From Thiomonas delicata (GTDB lineage: Bacteria > Pseudomonadota > Gammaproteobacteria > Burkholderiales > Burkholderiaceae_C), in the NCBI RefSeq assembly GCF_900088825.1, contig NZ_LT592170.1, positions 1,364,523 through 1,428,522 of the forward strand: a stretch of 64,000 nucleotides of DNA, written 5' to 3'. The notes below the pieces were generated by a model, which saw only the letters and a program-made list of their open reading frames with translations, made no database searches and was not told the origin of the DNA. A program made the position numbers and the translations under genes. Each line of letters opens with the position of its first letter. Position 1 is the stretch's first letter. This document shows positions 33,419-41,946 of this stretch, piece by piece.

Positions 33419-34389
33419 GTGCAGTTTTCTTTCTTGTTCGCTGGCGCCACGTGGTGCGCGTTGAGGATCTGCACCACGACTTCATCGGTCACGGTCCAGT
33501 GCGCGGTATGACGAAATGGCAAGGTTGTGCGCAACCAGCACCGCGCCGATCCCACGTCTCCCTGCTTCCAAGCAACCAGCGCCACAAGCCCCCATGCAAA
33601 ATCCGTGTGGACCTGGCGCAGCCAAAGTCCGCGATATTGTTTGATCCACTGCGCATACCAGGCATGGGCTCCACCTGGAATGAGCGGGTAGTTTTCCAAC
33701 AGCGGGTAGATCTGAGCGACGGCGTCGGGATAGAACGCGGGTTTGACTCGCTCCTGCCCGGGTTGTGTGGAAACCAAAAACCGTTTTGTCTTGCTGTCCC
33801 AGAACGTTTTGTCGATCGATTCCGCCAGGCTTGGGTGCGCTGCATTCTCAGCGGCCGCGCGGTTGGGTTTTCCTGACCAGACTTCAAGGTTGTCCATGAA
33901 AAGCCCGTGCTGGTAGACCGGCGAGACGAGATAGATCCCGCGTGAGGGATCGACCAGTCTGGACAGAGCTAGCTGGGAAACTTTCTCGCTATGACGCCAG
34001 GCTGGGTTGCGTTTCAGTTCGGCGGGCATGGTTCTCAGAAACTTGAGCCACAGTGCAAGCAGCGAATCGTCCGCGTCAGCCGTCTTGCACGGCGCCCACA
34101 CCGGACCGTTACGGCAGAATCGATCGAATGTGGCATCAGGTTTTTGCCGGGCGAGCAGCCAATCAGCCCATTTCGTGCTGTAGGCGGCAATGCTCAAGCC
34201 GTTCTGTTGCGCTAAAAGAAGGGCTTGCAAGGCGAAATAAGGGTCGACGGTATCGCCGTGAAACTGAATTGAAATGGCGCCTGAATCGCCGGCGTAGCCG
34301 GACAGGTCAAGCGGTACGGCCTCGGCCGTCGCGAGAAACGCCAAGAGCGGAATTCCAGCCAAACATCGAAGCCATGATCGTGAAGTCAT
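33415..34389 (-). CDS. Secreted glycosidase-like protein of the exopolysaccharide operon
   Basis: 324 residues with a clear signal peptide (cleavage likely after ATAEA, residue ~24). The rest is helical, with repeated Trp/Tyr-rich segments typical of an (alpha/alpha) barrel glycosidase or lyase (KWADWLLARQKPDATF, ADDSLLALWLKFLRT, YQHGLFMDNLEVWS, PDAVAQIYPLLENYPL). A DNLEVW segment could hold an acidic catalytic residue; the exact GH family is not recognised. Periplasmic trimming or processing of the polymer is the likely role, as with GH8 enzymes in cellulose operons. It overlaps both neighbours by ATGA. Confidence 0.72.
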   Translation of the reverse strand: MTSRSWLRCLAGIPLLAFLATAEAVPLDLSGYAGDSGAISIQFHGDTVDPYFALQALLLAQQNGLSIAAYSTKWADWLLARQKPDATFDRFCRNGPVWAPCKTADADDSLLALWLKFLRTMPAELKRNPAWRHSEKVSQLALSRLVDPSRGIYLVSPVYQHGLFMDNLEVWSGKPNRAAAENAAHPSLAESIDKTFWDSKTKRFLVSTQPGQERVKPAFYPDAVAQIYPLLENYPLIPGGAHAWYAQWIKQYRGLWLRQVHTDFAWGLVALVAWKQGDVGSARCWLRTTLPFRHTAHWTVTDEVVVQILNAHHVAPANKKENCT

Positions 34390-35441
34390 GCCAGCCCCCA
34401 AACGACGCCAGCTTCCCGGGCCCATACCGTGCCATGTGCCACGGCGCCGCTTTCGGCAATGATGGTTGGTGCGCTGATTGACGTTGGCCCGTGTTCGTGG
34501 CCAACCTGAACACCGTGGTCAAGCAGAACATTGGTTTCGGATGTCACGGGGCCATTCGCCGAGGATCCCGCCAAGAAGTGGATCGTGTCTTCGCAGATCA
34601 CGGACCCGAGAACCTCGGCATGAAAGCCAAGTCGGATTCCTTGACGTGCCTTGACATCACCCTCGATGCGTGTGAACGCGCCGATTGTGAGTATTCCCGT
34701 CACAATCAGCGAGCCGACGTAATGCCGATTCTCTGGAACCGTGCAATTGCCGTTCACCCGATACAAGTGCCCTCCGCGATGCTCCATCCCAGGCAATTCG
34801 GAAAATTCGCTCGGCGAGCCCGCGGGCGGAACTGGGCGCTCCGATCGGGCGGGGGTTCTGCCGAACTGCACGGCGGGCGCATGCATCCGTTCGAAGCAGC
34901 AACCCTTGGCCAGTTCGATCGTGCCATCCGATGAAAGGCGGCGCAGGCCGATGCTGAATCCACCCAGGCGGAGCCCCTTGTCCCCATGCGCCCACTCCGT
35001 CACTCGGCTCAGAGGGCCGAGCTTGATCCATCCGCTCGACATGATGGAGGAGAAGGTGGAACCGCCGACCGCACGGAAATCCACAGCGGCGTGCACCGGG
35101 CGCAGACATTCCACCGGGGTGGCGAGCACGACGGTTTTGGTTGCAACCACAGGTGCGTCGATATGGTTCCAGGCCTGCACGTCGTGAACGTCGAACATGT
35201 GCTGAAGCTGGAGTTCGTTCGAGGTGTCAACGGAGGGGGTATTCAGGCCGTCTCCACCGCGCTGCTTTCGCCATGAGTTGGCGAAATGGCTCACTTGGTT
35301 GCTGTCGTGTGCCGGCACCGGTAGGGCGGCTTCGTCACTCGGATGGCGCCATTCCTGCCATGCCGGCAGGAATGGGAGCGTGAGAAAGGTCATGGTTCCC
35401 AGCACGAAAACCACCATGAGCGTCAACTCGATCGGACTCAT
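34386..35441 (-). CDS. Membrane-anchored beta-helix (bactofilin-like) protein of the exopolysaccharide operon
   Basis: 351 residues. One N-terminal membrane segment (residues ~5-26) is followed by a Trp-poor linker and a middle domain. A C-terminal region (~235-345) shows short repeated strands rich in Gly/Val/Ile (LIVTGILTIGAFTRIEGDVKA, IRLGFHAEVLGSVIC), the look of a left- or right-handed beta-helix as in bactofilins or acetyltransferase helices. No catalytic His is evident. It may scaffold the synthase or bind polymer. Coupled by ATGA to the GT2 gene upstream and the glycosidase-like gene downstream. Confidence 0.7.
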   Translation of the reverse strand: MSPIELTLMVVFVLGTMTFLTLPFLPAWQEWRHPSDEAALPVPAHDSNQVSHFANSWRKQRGGDGLNTPSVDTSNELQLQHMFDVHDVQAWNHIDAPVVATKTVVLATPVECLRPVHAAVDFRAVGGSTFSSIMSSGWIKLGPLSRVTEWAHGDKGLRLGGFSIGLRRLSSDGTIELAKGCCFERMHAPAVQFGRTPARSERPVPPAGSPSEFSELPGMEHRGGHLYRVNGNCTVPENRHYVGSLIVTGILTIGAFTRIEGDVKARQGIRLGFHAEVLGSVICEDTIHFLAGSSANGPVTSETNVLLDHGVQVGHEHGPTSISAPTIIAESGAVAHGTVWAREAGVVWGLA

Positions 35442-36862
35442 GTCGGACTCGCGCTCCTGTAACGCAGGGTTTTGTGCCAGACCAGTTCGCGCTGCAGAAG
35501 TCGATCCGTCACGAGCTCAACGGATGCCCAAGTGATCGCGAACAGGCTCACGAAAAAGCACAGCAAATTGATGGGCAGCAGGCGGACACGCCGCCGATTT
35601 CCGTCCAGAAGAACCGCCATCACGATCTCGTAAAAGGTGGCGAAATTTCCCAACGTTCCATAGGCCATCACGGCAAATACGGGCAGGACGAGCGCGACCA
35701 GGGAACTGGCGTTCAGGTAGTACAGCGTCAAGGCCAGGCCCCAGCCCAGCAACAGCAGTGGAGGAACAGCGAAAATCGTCAGCAGCATGAAGCCATCGAC
35801 TTTCTCCCGCGCCGACAAAAACCGACTACCCCAGAGGCCGCGCCACTGGCGAGCCAGAACCTGGTTGTGCCCCTTGGCCCAGCGCCGGACCTGACGAATG
35901 CGCACCGACCATTCCTCCGGCACCTCTTCGAAACACTCGGAGCGGTTGCTGTACACGGTTTTCCAGCCATGGATCAGCAAACGAAATGTGATGTCCGTAT
36001 CTTCGGCAAGGGCGTCGTCGTTCCATCCCCCCACCGCGTCCACTGCCGAGCGGCGAATTCCACCGACGGTTCCTCCATATTGCGGCACCAAGCGAAGATT
36101 CATGCGTGCTTGCTGGTCCACCTGATATCCGGCCGATCGCTCCAGGTCGAGCAGCCGCGTGAGGAGATTGCTCCCGCCGTTGACAGGCACCACGCGCCCC
36201 ATGACGGCACCGACTTCCGGATCAAAGAAGGGAGCAGCCAACTGCCGGAGCAGGCCTTTTCCGGGGATGTAGTCAGCGTCAAAGATGAGCGCGATGTCGC
36301 CTTCTGCCAGTGGCAACGCGTCTTTGAGCGCGGCAGCCTTTCCCGGTTTGCCGGTTAGCCGATGGAAGGGATGGATGCGATCAGGAAATCGCTGCGCGAA
36401 CCCGTCAATGATGCTCTGCGTCCGGTCCTGAGAACGGTCGTTGACGGGAACAATCTTGAGCCTATTTTCCGGATAGTCCGAATTCAGCAGGGCGGTCAAG
36501 CATCCGGCAATCACCTTCTCTTCGTTGTGCGCCGCGATGAAGACCGTCAGCATTGGCCAGTCGGCCGTGTCGATGTCGAGATAGGGGTGACGCTGCTTGC
36601 CAAAGAGACGGTTCAAGGTGAACGCGATGTGTCGTGCGGCATAGGCCATCATGACCAAGACGATCAGACCGAGCAGAAATGCCAGATCGGTGACCACGGG
36701 GCGATCGTGCAGCGATGTTTCCAGCTTCGAGAAAACCGGCGCGAGGACTGGAAAAGCCAGCGTCGTGGCGTGGGCCACGTTGTCCGCCAGCAGCGCTGCG
36801 AACGCAAAGGTCGCGGCTAAGGTCAGCCGAATACGGTGCACAGGGTTGCGGTGAACGAGCAA
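35438..36862 (-). CDS. GT2-family membrane polysaccharide synthase
   Basis: Processive-type inner-membrane glycosyltransferase (474 residues from the TTG at 36862). Two N-terminal membrane segments precede the catalytic domain, which has FIAAHNEE, the DxD equivalent FDADYIP, the acceptor motif AEDTDITFRL and QVRRWAKG (QxxRW). Four C-terminal hydrophobic segments follow. This resembles NfrB, PgaC and cellulose synthases, but there is no MshEN or PilZ c-di-GMP domain. TTG 36862 has GGAG 6 bases upstream. Longer starts (ATG 37039, TTG 37063) would add 60-67 atypical residues and swallow the palindrome at 36950, so the short form is preferred. Confidence 0.85.
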   Translation of the reverse strand: MLVHRNPVHRIRLTLAATFAFAALLADNVAHATTLAFPVLAPVFSKLETSLHDRPVVTDLAFLLGLIVLVMMAYAARHIAFTLNRLFGKQRHPYLDIDTADWPMLTVFIAAHNEEKVIAGCLTALLNSDYPENRLKIVPVNDRSQDRTQSIIDGFAQRFPDRIHPFHRLTGKPGKAAALKDALPLAEGDIALIFDADYIPGKGLLRQLAAPFFDPEVGAVMGRVVPVNGGSNLLTRLLDLERSAGYQVDQQARMNLRLVPQYGGTVGGIRRSAVDAVGGWNDDALAEDTDITFRLLIHGWKTVYSNRSECFEEVPEEWSVRIRQVRRWAKGHNQVLARQWRGLWGSRFLSAREKVDGFMLLTIFAVPPLLLLGWGLALTLYYLNASSLVALVLPVFAVMAYGTLGNFATFYEIVMAVLLDGNRRRVRLLPINLLCFFVSLFAITWASVELVTDRLLQRELVWHKTLRYRSASPT

Positions 36863-36949
36863 TGGACTCTCCAGTGTTGGCGTCTCCTCCGGGCTTGGGT
36901 CACATCCCGAATGGAAGTGCTCATGTTGACTTACGCGATGCGCGCGGTC

Positions 36950-36965
36950 TGTGCGCTGGCGAACA
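36950..36965 (-). promoter_or_regulatory. Palindromic motif, copy D (upstream of the exopolysaccharide operon)
   Basis: On the minus strand: TGTTCG-CCAG-CGCACA followed by GAC. One half-site differs by one base from the perfect copies. It is 87 bp upstream of the preferred GT2 start. Its extended match to copy B (TGTKCGCCARCGCACAGAC) is striking. Confidence 0.55.
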
Positions 36966-37093
36966 TCTTGCGCAGATCGGTCGTCAATCACGCTGGAAGA
37001 GCGGGAGGCGCGGAACGGCCGTGCTCGCTTGCCGAGCATGGTGAAGGGGGCCACGGATTGCAAGCCGCTCCCGAAAAACGAAGCGCTATGCCC

Positions 37094-37804
37094 CTAGACA
37101 CACAACAAAGATGCTTGGATCACCACATCGACTCCGGACTCCGGGCGAATAGAGCGGGCGGGGATGTCGTTGCCCAAGCGCCATTGCCTGACGGCATGGC
37201 GCTTGGATGCGCCTGCGACGAGGAACAGCACCGCGCGCGTGCGGCTCAGGCGCCTTGCGCTCATGCTGACGCGCTGCGACGGGGGCTTGGGCGCGTCCAA
37301 GACCGGCAGCACATCGGGTGCCTCCGCCGCAACGCCCAAGTCCCGGCCTGGGAACAGGCCGGCAGTGTGGCCGTCTTCGCCGAGCCCAAGCAGAACCAGG
37401 TCGAATTCGCCAACGTCGCGCAGTGTCCTCGCATAGGCACTTGCCGCGATCGCTGCGCCCTGTTCGGCAGGCGGGACCAACACTTGGTCATGCGGGATCG
37501 GAACATGGTCGAGCCATGCCTGGGCGGCCATCCGGCTGTTGCGTCCGGCATCGTCGTCGGGAAGGCAGCGCTCATCACCGAAGTACACCTGCCAGCGCGA
37601 CCAGTCGGTATCGACGCTGCGCAGCATCGCGTAGACCTCGCGGGGTGTGTCCCCGCCAGCGAGCACGATCAGGAAACGGCCCCTCTGCCGGATGGCGTCG
37701 GAAGCCGCGTTCCGAATGCGGCGGCAGGCCTCGCCAGGCAGGGCCGCTGCGTTCTGGACGCGGTGCCAGCGGACGCCGGCATCGCCGGTTTGCGGCGTCC
37801 TCAC
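37094..37804 (-). CDS. pgl: 6-phosphogluconolactonase
   Basis: DevB/SOL-type lactonase (236 residues) hydrolysing 6-phosphogluconolactone in the oxidative pentose phosphate pathway. Signatures: FLIVLAGGDTPREVYAML near residue 50, VYFGDERCLPDDD, and the C-terminal LLGLGEDGHTAGLFPG. GTG 37804 is chosen because it overlaps the gnd stop (GTGA) and places the WHRV segment at the expected N-terminus; a longer frame exists but only as antisense to gnd. Confidence 0.93.
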   Translation of the reverse strand: MRTPQTGDAGVRWHRVQNAAALPGEACRRIRNAASDAIRQRGRFLIVLAGGDTPREVYAMLRSVDTDWSRWQVYFGDERCLPDDDAGRNSRMAAQAWLDHVPIPHDQVLVPPAEQGAAIAASAYARTLRDVGEFDLVLLGLGEDGHTAGLFPGRDLGVAAEAPDVLPVLDAPKPPSQRVSMSARRLSRTRAVLFLVAGASKRHAVRQWRLGNDIPARSIRPESGVDVVIQASLLCV

Positions 37805-38706
37805 GCCTTTTTCACGGCATGGCCACCGAACTCGTTGCGCATCGCGGACAGCAGCTTGTCGGAAAAGGACTCGCTGTCGCGCGAGCGCAGTCGCTGGATC
37901 AGCGACAGCGTGATGACCGGTATGGGAACGTCGAGGTCGATGGCCTCGGCCACCGCCCAGCGGCCCTCGCCTGAATCGGCGACATAAGGAGCAATGCCAG
38001 TCATGTCCGGATTGCCGTCCAGCGCGTGGGCGGTCAGGTCCAACAGCCACGAACGCACCACGCTACCGTGGCGCCAGATCTCGGCGACCTGGTGCAAGTC
38101 CAGACCGAATTCGCTTTTGTGTTGCAGGATGGAAAAGCCTTCGGCATAGGCTTGCATCAGCCCGTATTCGATGCCGTTGTGGACCATCTTGGTGAAGTGT
38201 CCGGCGCCGACCGGGCCGACGCGCCCCCAGCCGCGATTTTTGGCTGGCGCCAAAGCCTCGAAAACCGGCCGCAGCTTTTCCACCGTGGCCTCGCTGCCGC
38301 CGATCATCATGCTGTAGCCCTCGGCCATGCCCCATACGCCTCCGCTGGTGCCGCAGTCGACGTAGCCCACACCACAGTCGTCAAAAATCCTTGCGCGCCG
38401 CAGCGTGTCCTTGTAATTGGAGTTGCCGCCATCGACGATGGTGTCGCCCGCGGCCAGAAGCGGTTGCAGTTCCTGGAGCGCGCCATCGACGGGCTCCCCG
38501 GAAGGAATCATCAGCCACAGCGTGCGTGGCGCGGGCAGCGAGCTGACCAGCATGGCCAGCGAATCCGTGGATTCAACGCCCTTGCCTTTGAGATCACGGC
38601 GCGTCTCGGGTTTCGGGTCGAACCCCACCACCTGGTGGCCGCCATGGATCAGGCGCTGCGCCATATGGGCGCCCATGCGCCCCAGACCGATCATGCCAAG
38701 TTTCAT
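37801..38706 (-). CDS. gnd: 6-phosphogluconate dehydrogenase, short NAD-type
   Basis: Decarboxylating dehydrogenase producing ribulose-5-phosphate. 301 residues, the short class (the E. coli type is ~470). Rossmann motif GMIGLGRMGAHMAQRL starts at residue 4. Asp30 ends the second strand (VVGFDP), an acidic residue that normally favours NAD over NADP; this cofactor call is inference. DGGNSNYKDT, GTSGGVWG and the catalytic KMVHNGIEYGLMQ are intact. It is the first gene of a gnd-pgl pair, coupled by GTGA. Confidence 0.93.
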   Translation of the reverse strand: MKLGMIGLGRMGAHMAQRLIHGGHQVVGFDPKPETRRDLKGKGVESTDSLAMLVSSLPAPRTLWLMIPSGEPVDGALQELQPLLAAGDTIVDGGNSNYKDTLRRARIFDDCGVGYVDCGTSGGVWGMAEGYSMMIGGSEATVEKLRPVFEALAPAKNRGWGRVGPVGAGHFTKMVHNGIEYGLMQAYAEGFSILQHKSEFGLDLHQVAEIWRHGSVVRSWLLDLTAHALDGNPDMTGIAPYVADSGEGRWAVAEAIDLDVPIPVITLSLIQRLRSRDSESFSDKLLSAMRNEFGGHAVKKA

Positions 38707-38872
38707 CAGAGTGTCCCGGACTGCAGTGGCCAACGTATCGCGGCTTGCAAAAATCTCGTTGTGAGAGCAATGCGTCTGCCTGTGCCGGCGCTGTGCGCAT
38801 GGAATCCCTCAAGAACCAGGCCACGATGTGCTCCCCATGCGGAGTCGAGGCGCCTTCTTGGATGAACAGGCC

Positions 38873-39028
38873 CTAATGCATATAGATGCCCCCGGCGCCC
38901 AAGATGCCAATGAGCCCGATGATGATCAGATAAATGGCGACAATGTAATTCAATAATCGAGGAACCACGAGAATGAGTATGCCGGCGATCAGGGATACGA
39001 GGGGGGCGATGCTTAAGTGCAGATTCAT
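38873..39028 (-). CDS. Small membrane protein, DUF3096 type
   Basis: 51 residues, almost entirely hydrophobic: two membrane segments (about 5-24 and 28-48) around a central VPRLLNYIVAIYLI turn. This pattern fits the DUF3096 family of tiny membrane proteins. GGAAGGA lies 8 bases before the ATG. Function unknown in the family. It stands alone, about 170 bp upstream of gnd on the same strand, and belongs to the cluster of small envelope/stress genes that fills 38.8-50.3 kb. Confidence 0.8.
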   Translation of the reverse strand: MNLHLSIAPLVSLIAGILILVVPRLLNYIVAIYLIIIGLIGILGAGGIYMH

Positions 39029-39559
39029 CATTCATCCTTCCATTGATTGATTCAATCTTCCCGTTTTTCTTGATTCGACGGGCACGGCTTGCGATTCAAG
39101 ATGATCGGAAGCGAGGCTCCGTGGCCTCATCGCTCTGCTTGGCCGCGCTGGCCATTGGATACGCATGGGTCGATCGCGGCAATCGCGCCATCGAAGCCAG
39201 CGCGCGGCGCTGGCATCAAGATGCCCAAAGCCTGCGCGATGCGACATGACGGCGCAGCTTAATCTGGACAGCGATGCCGTACCGTACGGTAACGCACACA
39301 ACGAGCCCATACATCCAGTCAGTTCACCCCAGATCGAGGAGCTGCGGGCAGCATCTCTGCATCTTTTCCAAGCCGCAGCGGGTCCGAATGCCAAGTTCGG
39401 GCTTGCTGTGCGAGCTACGTCCCCCGGTGTGGCCTGATGTGCGCCAACGCACAGACTGCGAGTTCGCATGGGAATATTTTGCCAGTTTTCCCGTTTTCAA
39501 TGCGGGCCTGCCGGCAGCAAATCCACGACCCCCCAATGCGCCCTTCATCTGATCTAGCC
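39029..39559. other. Intergenic region with two palindromic motif copies
   Basis: About 530 bp without a convincing gene. A 68-codon frame (39043-39249, TTG start) contains a possible membrane stretch but no ribosome-binding site, and is not called. It holds the perfect motif at 39438-39453 and a weaker relative at 39283-39298 (CGTACG-GTAA-CGCACA) overlapping a TACCGTACGGTA palindrome. Confidence 0.5.
39438..39453 (+). promoter_or_regulatory. Palindromic motif, copy B
   Basis: Perfect TGTGCG-CCAA-CGCACA followed by GAC, pointing rightward. It lies 106 bp before the ATG of the 39-aa membrane peptide at 39560. Confidence 0.55.
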
Positions 39560-39679
39560 ATGAAGCAGAAAATGTCGAGGGAATTATTCATAAGGAGGCG
39601 GCGTAGAAGCTCCGCGATGGCCTGGTTTGGCGCCATTCTCGCCTTTGCCATGCTGGGTCTCTATTTCTACCTGCGCTAA
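39560..39679 (+). CDS. Small basic membrane peptide
   Basis: 39 residues: a Lys/Arg-rich N-terminus (IRRRRRSS) followed by one membrane helix (WFGAILAFAMLGLYFYL). It starts at ATG 39560, 106 bp after a perfect copy of the directional palindrome, which is the main support. No family recognised. Could be a spurious frame. Confidence 0.4.
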   Translation: MKQKMSRELFIRRRRRSSAMAWFGAILAFAMLGLYFYLR

Positions 39680-40013
39680 ATGTCGGAGCGACGAATGAAG
39701 GTCGGCCGAGGATGGGGCGCCGCGCAACTGATTGGGTGGAAAAGAAGCAGCACGCAGAAATTCCGCCGGAAATCAACGATCCTTCATGACTCGGAGAATT
39801 GGAAACGCTTCCCTTGTGGACCAACGCGAATAGGCCGCTGCCGAATGGATTCCCCCTGCCGGGCGGCAGGCATGCGCTTTCCTGTTGAGGTGCAGATGAA
39901 AAGACCCGGATGTTCATCACGAACCCAGGTTCCACCCGCTCCTGGCCGGGGCCATCGAACGGCGGAACATTGCAATCCCGGCATATGGGCGGCGCCCTCT
40001 GGGCAGGACATCG
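39680..40013. other. Intergenic region before the aquaporin gene
   Basis: 334 bp in which no credible gene is seen. Overlapping frames here are Arg/Cys-rich and look non-coding. A short inverted repeat (CCTGCC-GGGC-GGCAGG, 39855-39870) is present. Confidence 0.45.
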
Positions 40014-40823
40014 ATGCGTAAACCCAAGATCGCGGCGGCACGCGCGCGGCACGGGACGTCGAGACCGTCCTCTGTCGATTTCCTCGATCCTTCCATCGAG
40101 TGGCGACGTTTGTTTGCCGAATGTTGGGGCACGTTTCTTCTGGTCCTCGTGGCTGCCGGCGCCGGGGTTGTCGCGGCCCGCAGCCATGGCGCGGTGACCC
40201 TGGGCATGCAGGTGGTGGCTCCTGGCCTCATGGTCATGGCGATCATCTACTTCATGGGGACGGTCAGTGGCGCGCACCTGAACCCCGCCGTGACCCTGGC
40301 ATTTGCCATTCGGCGCAATTTCCCCTGGCAGCGGGTGCCAGGTTACGTACTGGCTCAATTGGCTGGGGGCGTTGCCGCAGCACTGTTTTTGCGTGCCATG
40401 TTCGGAACGGTCGGAGCGCTGGGTGCAACCTACCCCGGAAGCGGGATCAGCAGTACACAGGCGCTCGCCATGGAGGTGGTGTTGACCGCCGGGCTCGTGA
40501 ACACCATTCTGGGCACGGCCTCGGGAGCCCGCAATATCGGCACGAACGGAGCCATCGCTGTTGGCGGCTACATCGCCTTGGCGGGGCTTTGGGCGGCGCC
40601 GATCAGTGGCGCATCGATGAACCCTGTGCGATCGCTGGCTCCGGATCTGGTGCGCGGCGATTTTGCGACGACCTGGATCTATATCGTCGGCCCCATCCTG
40701 GGGGCCTTGATCGGGGTTGCGTTCGAAGCCATTCTCAGGGGAAAGCCCAGCTCCGCCGGAACGATGGCCGCTGAAGGCGACCTCGGCCTCGATGATGCGA
40801 AGTCCGAAACACATACGCCGTAG
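40014..40823 (+). CDS. MIP-family aquaporin / glycerol channel
   Basis: Inner-membrane channel (269 residues) with six membrane helices plus two half-helices. First pore motif is a normal NPA (SGAHLNPAVTLAF). The second is NPV (GASMNPVRSLAP), with the following Arg of the selectivity filter kept. Water versus small-neutral-solute selectivity cannot be decided by eye. The N-terminal 25 residues are basic and the C-terminal 25 polar. A GGACA sequence precedes the ATG. Confidence 0.9.
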   Translation: MRKPKIAAARARHGTSRPSSVDFLDPSIEWRRLFAECWGTFLLVLVAAGAGVVAARSHGAVTLGMQVVAPGLMVMAIIYFMGTVSGAHLNPAVTLAFAIRRNFPWQRVPGYVLAQLAGGVAAALFLRAMFGTVGALGATYPGSGISSTQALAMEVVLTAGLVNTILGTASGARNIGTNGAIAVGGYIALAGLWAAPISGASMNPVRSLAPDLVRGDFATTWIYIVGPILGALIGVAFEAILRGKPSSAGTMAAEGDLGLDDAKSETHTP

Positions 40824-40985
40824 CCGGGCCAGGTATCCGCGTGAACCGAGCCATGCCGCATGCCTGCCCCGTTCAGTCGCTGCCCGGATTGATGTGCGCG
40901 ATCCCCTTGCATTCGCCTTGACGTGAACCGTTCGCCCCCGAGGCTTCGCATCACGCACCCTGCAACCCAACCCTGGCCTTTCGTC

Positions 40986-41663
40986 ATGCCCATCTACCGC
41001 CATCACCTTATCGAGGTTGAATTAAAAGCGCTGAGACCAACACAGATGACCGTGGGCATGGGAGAAGTTCGCCAGAAGTCGGAACACTGGTCCACGCTCG
41101 ATCCGCTGCAGCGCAGTCATTACCTTTCGCGGCATTGGTTCCCGGCAGTACGGGGCCCGAAAGCGCGTTATTACATCATCGATCATCATCACCTGGGACT
41201 GGCCTTGATCCTAGAAAAGGTGCAGAGCACCCAACTCGTTCTCATGCAAGACTTCGCGGCATTGAGTCCGCGTGAGTTCTGGGTTGTCATGGACCAACAC
41301 CAATGGGTGCATCCATATGATCGGCACGGTCATCGACGTGATTTCAACGAACTGCCCAAAAAACTGACGGACTTGATCGACGACCCGTATCGCAGTCTTG
41401 CCGGCGTCATCAAGAGCTCCGGCGGTTTTCCGAAGGATGGCGAGCCGTTTGCCGAGTTCCTCTGGGCAGATTTCTTTCGCCGACGAATTTCCGCACAAAT
41501 GCTCAAGACCGACCCCGAAGGGGCCGTCGGCCGTGCCCAAGAACTCGCCCACGGCAAGGAGTCGTCGCATCTACCCGGATGGAGCGGTATCAATTTCGAT
41601 GGCGAAGACGACTTGGACGCGGACTCAAAAACGTCGCCCGTGCGGCGCTCGCGAAAGTCGTGA
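40986..41663 (+). CDS. ParB/Srx-fold protein (ParBc_2-like)
   Basis: 225 residues. The N-terminal part (VELKALRPTQMTVGMGEVRQK) resembles the ParBc_2 family of ParB-like nuclease-fold proteins. A RYYIIDHHHLGLAL segment gives a conserved His cluster, and the middle contains FWVVMDQHQWVHPYD. The C-terminal ~35 residues are acidic then basic. Start uncertain: ATG 40986 or GTG 40923, neither with a clear ribosome-binding site. No partner parA is nearby, so a role in partitioning is unlikely; function unknown. Confidence 0.7.
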   Translation: MPIYRHHLIEVELKALRPTQMTVGMGEVRQKSEHWSTLDPLQRSHYLSRHWFPAVRGPKARYYIIDHHHLGLALILEKVQSTQLVLMQDFAALSPREFWVVMDQHQWVHPYDRHGHRRDFNELPKKLTDLIDDPYRSLAGVIKSSGGFPKDGEPFAEFLWADFFRRRISAQMLKTDPEGAVGRAQELAHGKESSHLPGWSGINFDGEDDLDADSKTSPVRRSRKS

Positions 41664-41946
41664 ACGGGCGCGCAGTGGCTTGGCCGCGATTCGACCTTCC
41701 TGCCATGGCGCATGAACGACCGGCTCCATCAGGCCATCCGGAGTGCCCGGCACATCGTGCGCCGCCGTACAGACCGTGCCGTGCTGAAACGCTAGCTTTA
41801 AGGAATCGACACAACAACGCGATCCGGGACAGCCGCAAGGCCGCGTCCGACAGTTCGGCGGGCATGTCCGGTCTCGCGCGTCTGGGTCTTGTCATGCCGG
41901 TGGCCTCGGACCGGTATGTTTTCCTTCATGAACAAGGTGATCCATC

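Noticed and set aside
36863-37063. 60-67 residue N-terminal extension of the GT2 synthase
   Set aside because: Composition is not protein-like, it would cover a palindromic regulatory motif, and the TTG at 36862 has a better ribosome-binding site.
37805-38050. Longer N-terminus for pgl
   Set aside because: It is antisense-frame translation over gnd; the GTGA overlap gives the natural start.
39680-40021. 113-codon frame before the aquaporin gene
   Set aside because: Arg/Cys/Pro-rich, no ribosome-binding site, no homology-like segments.
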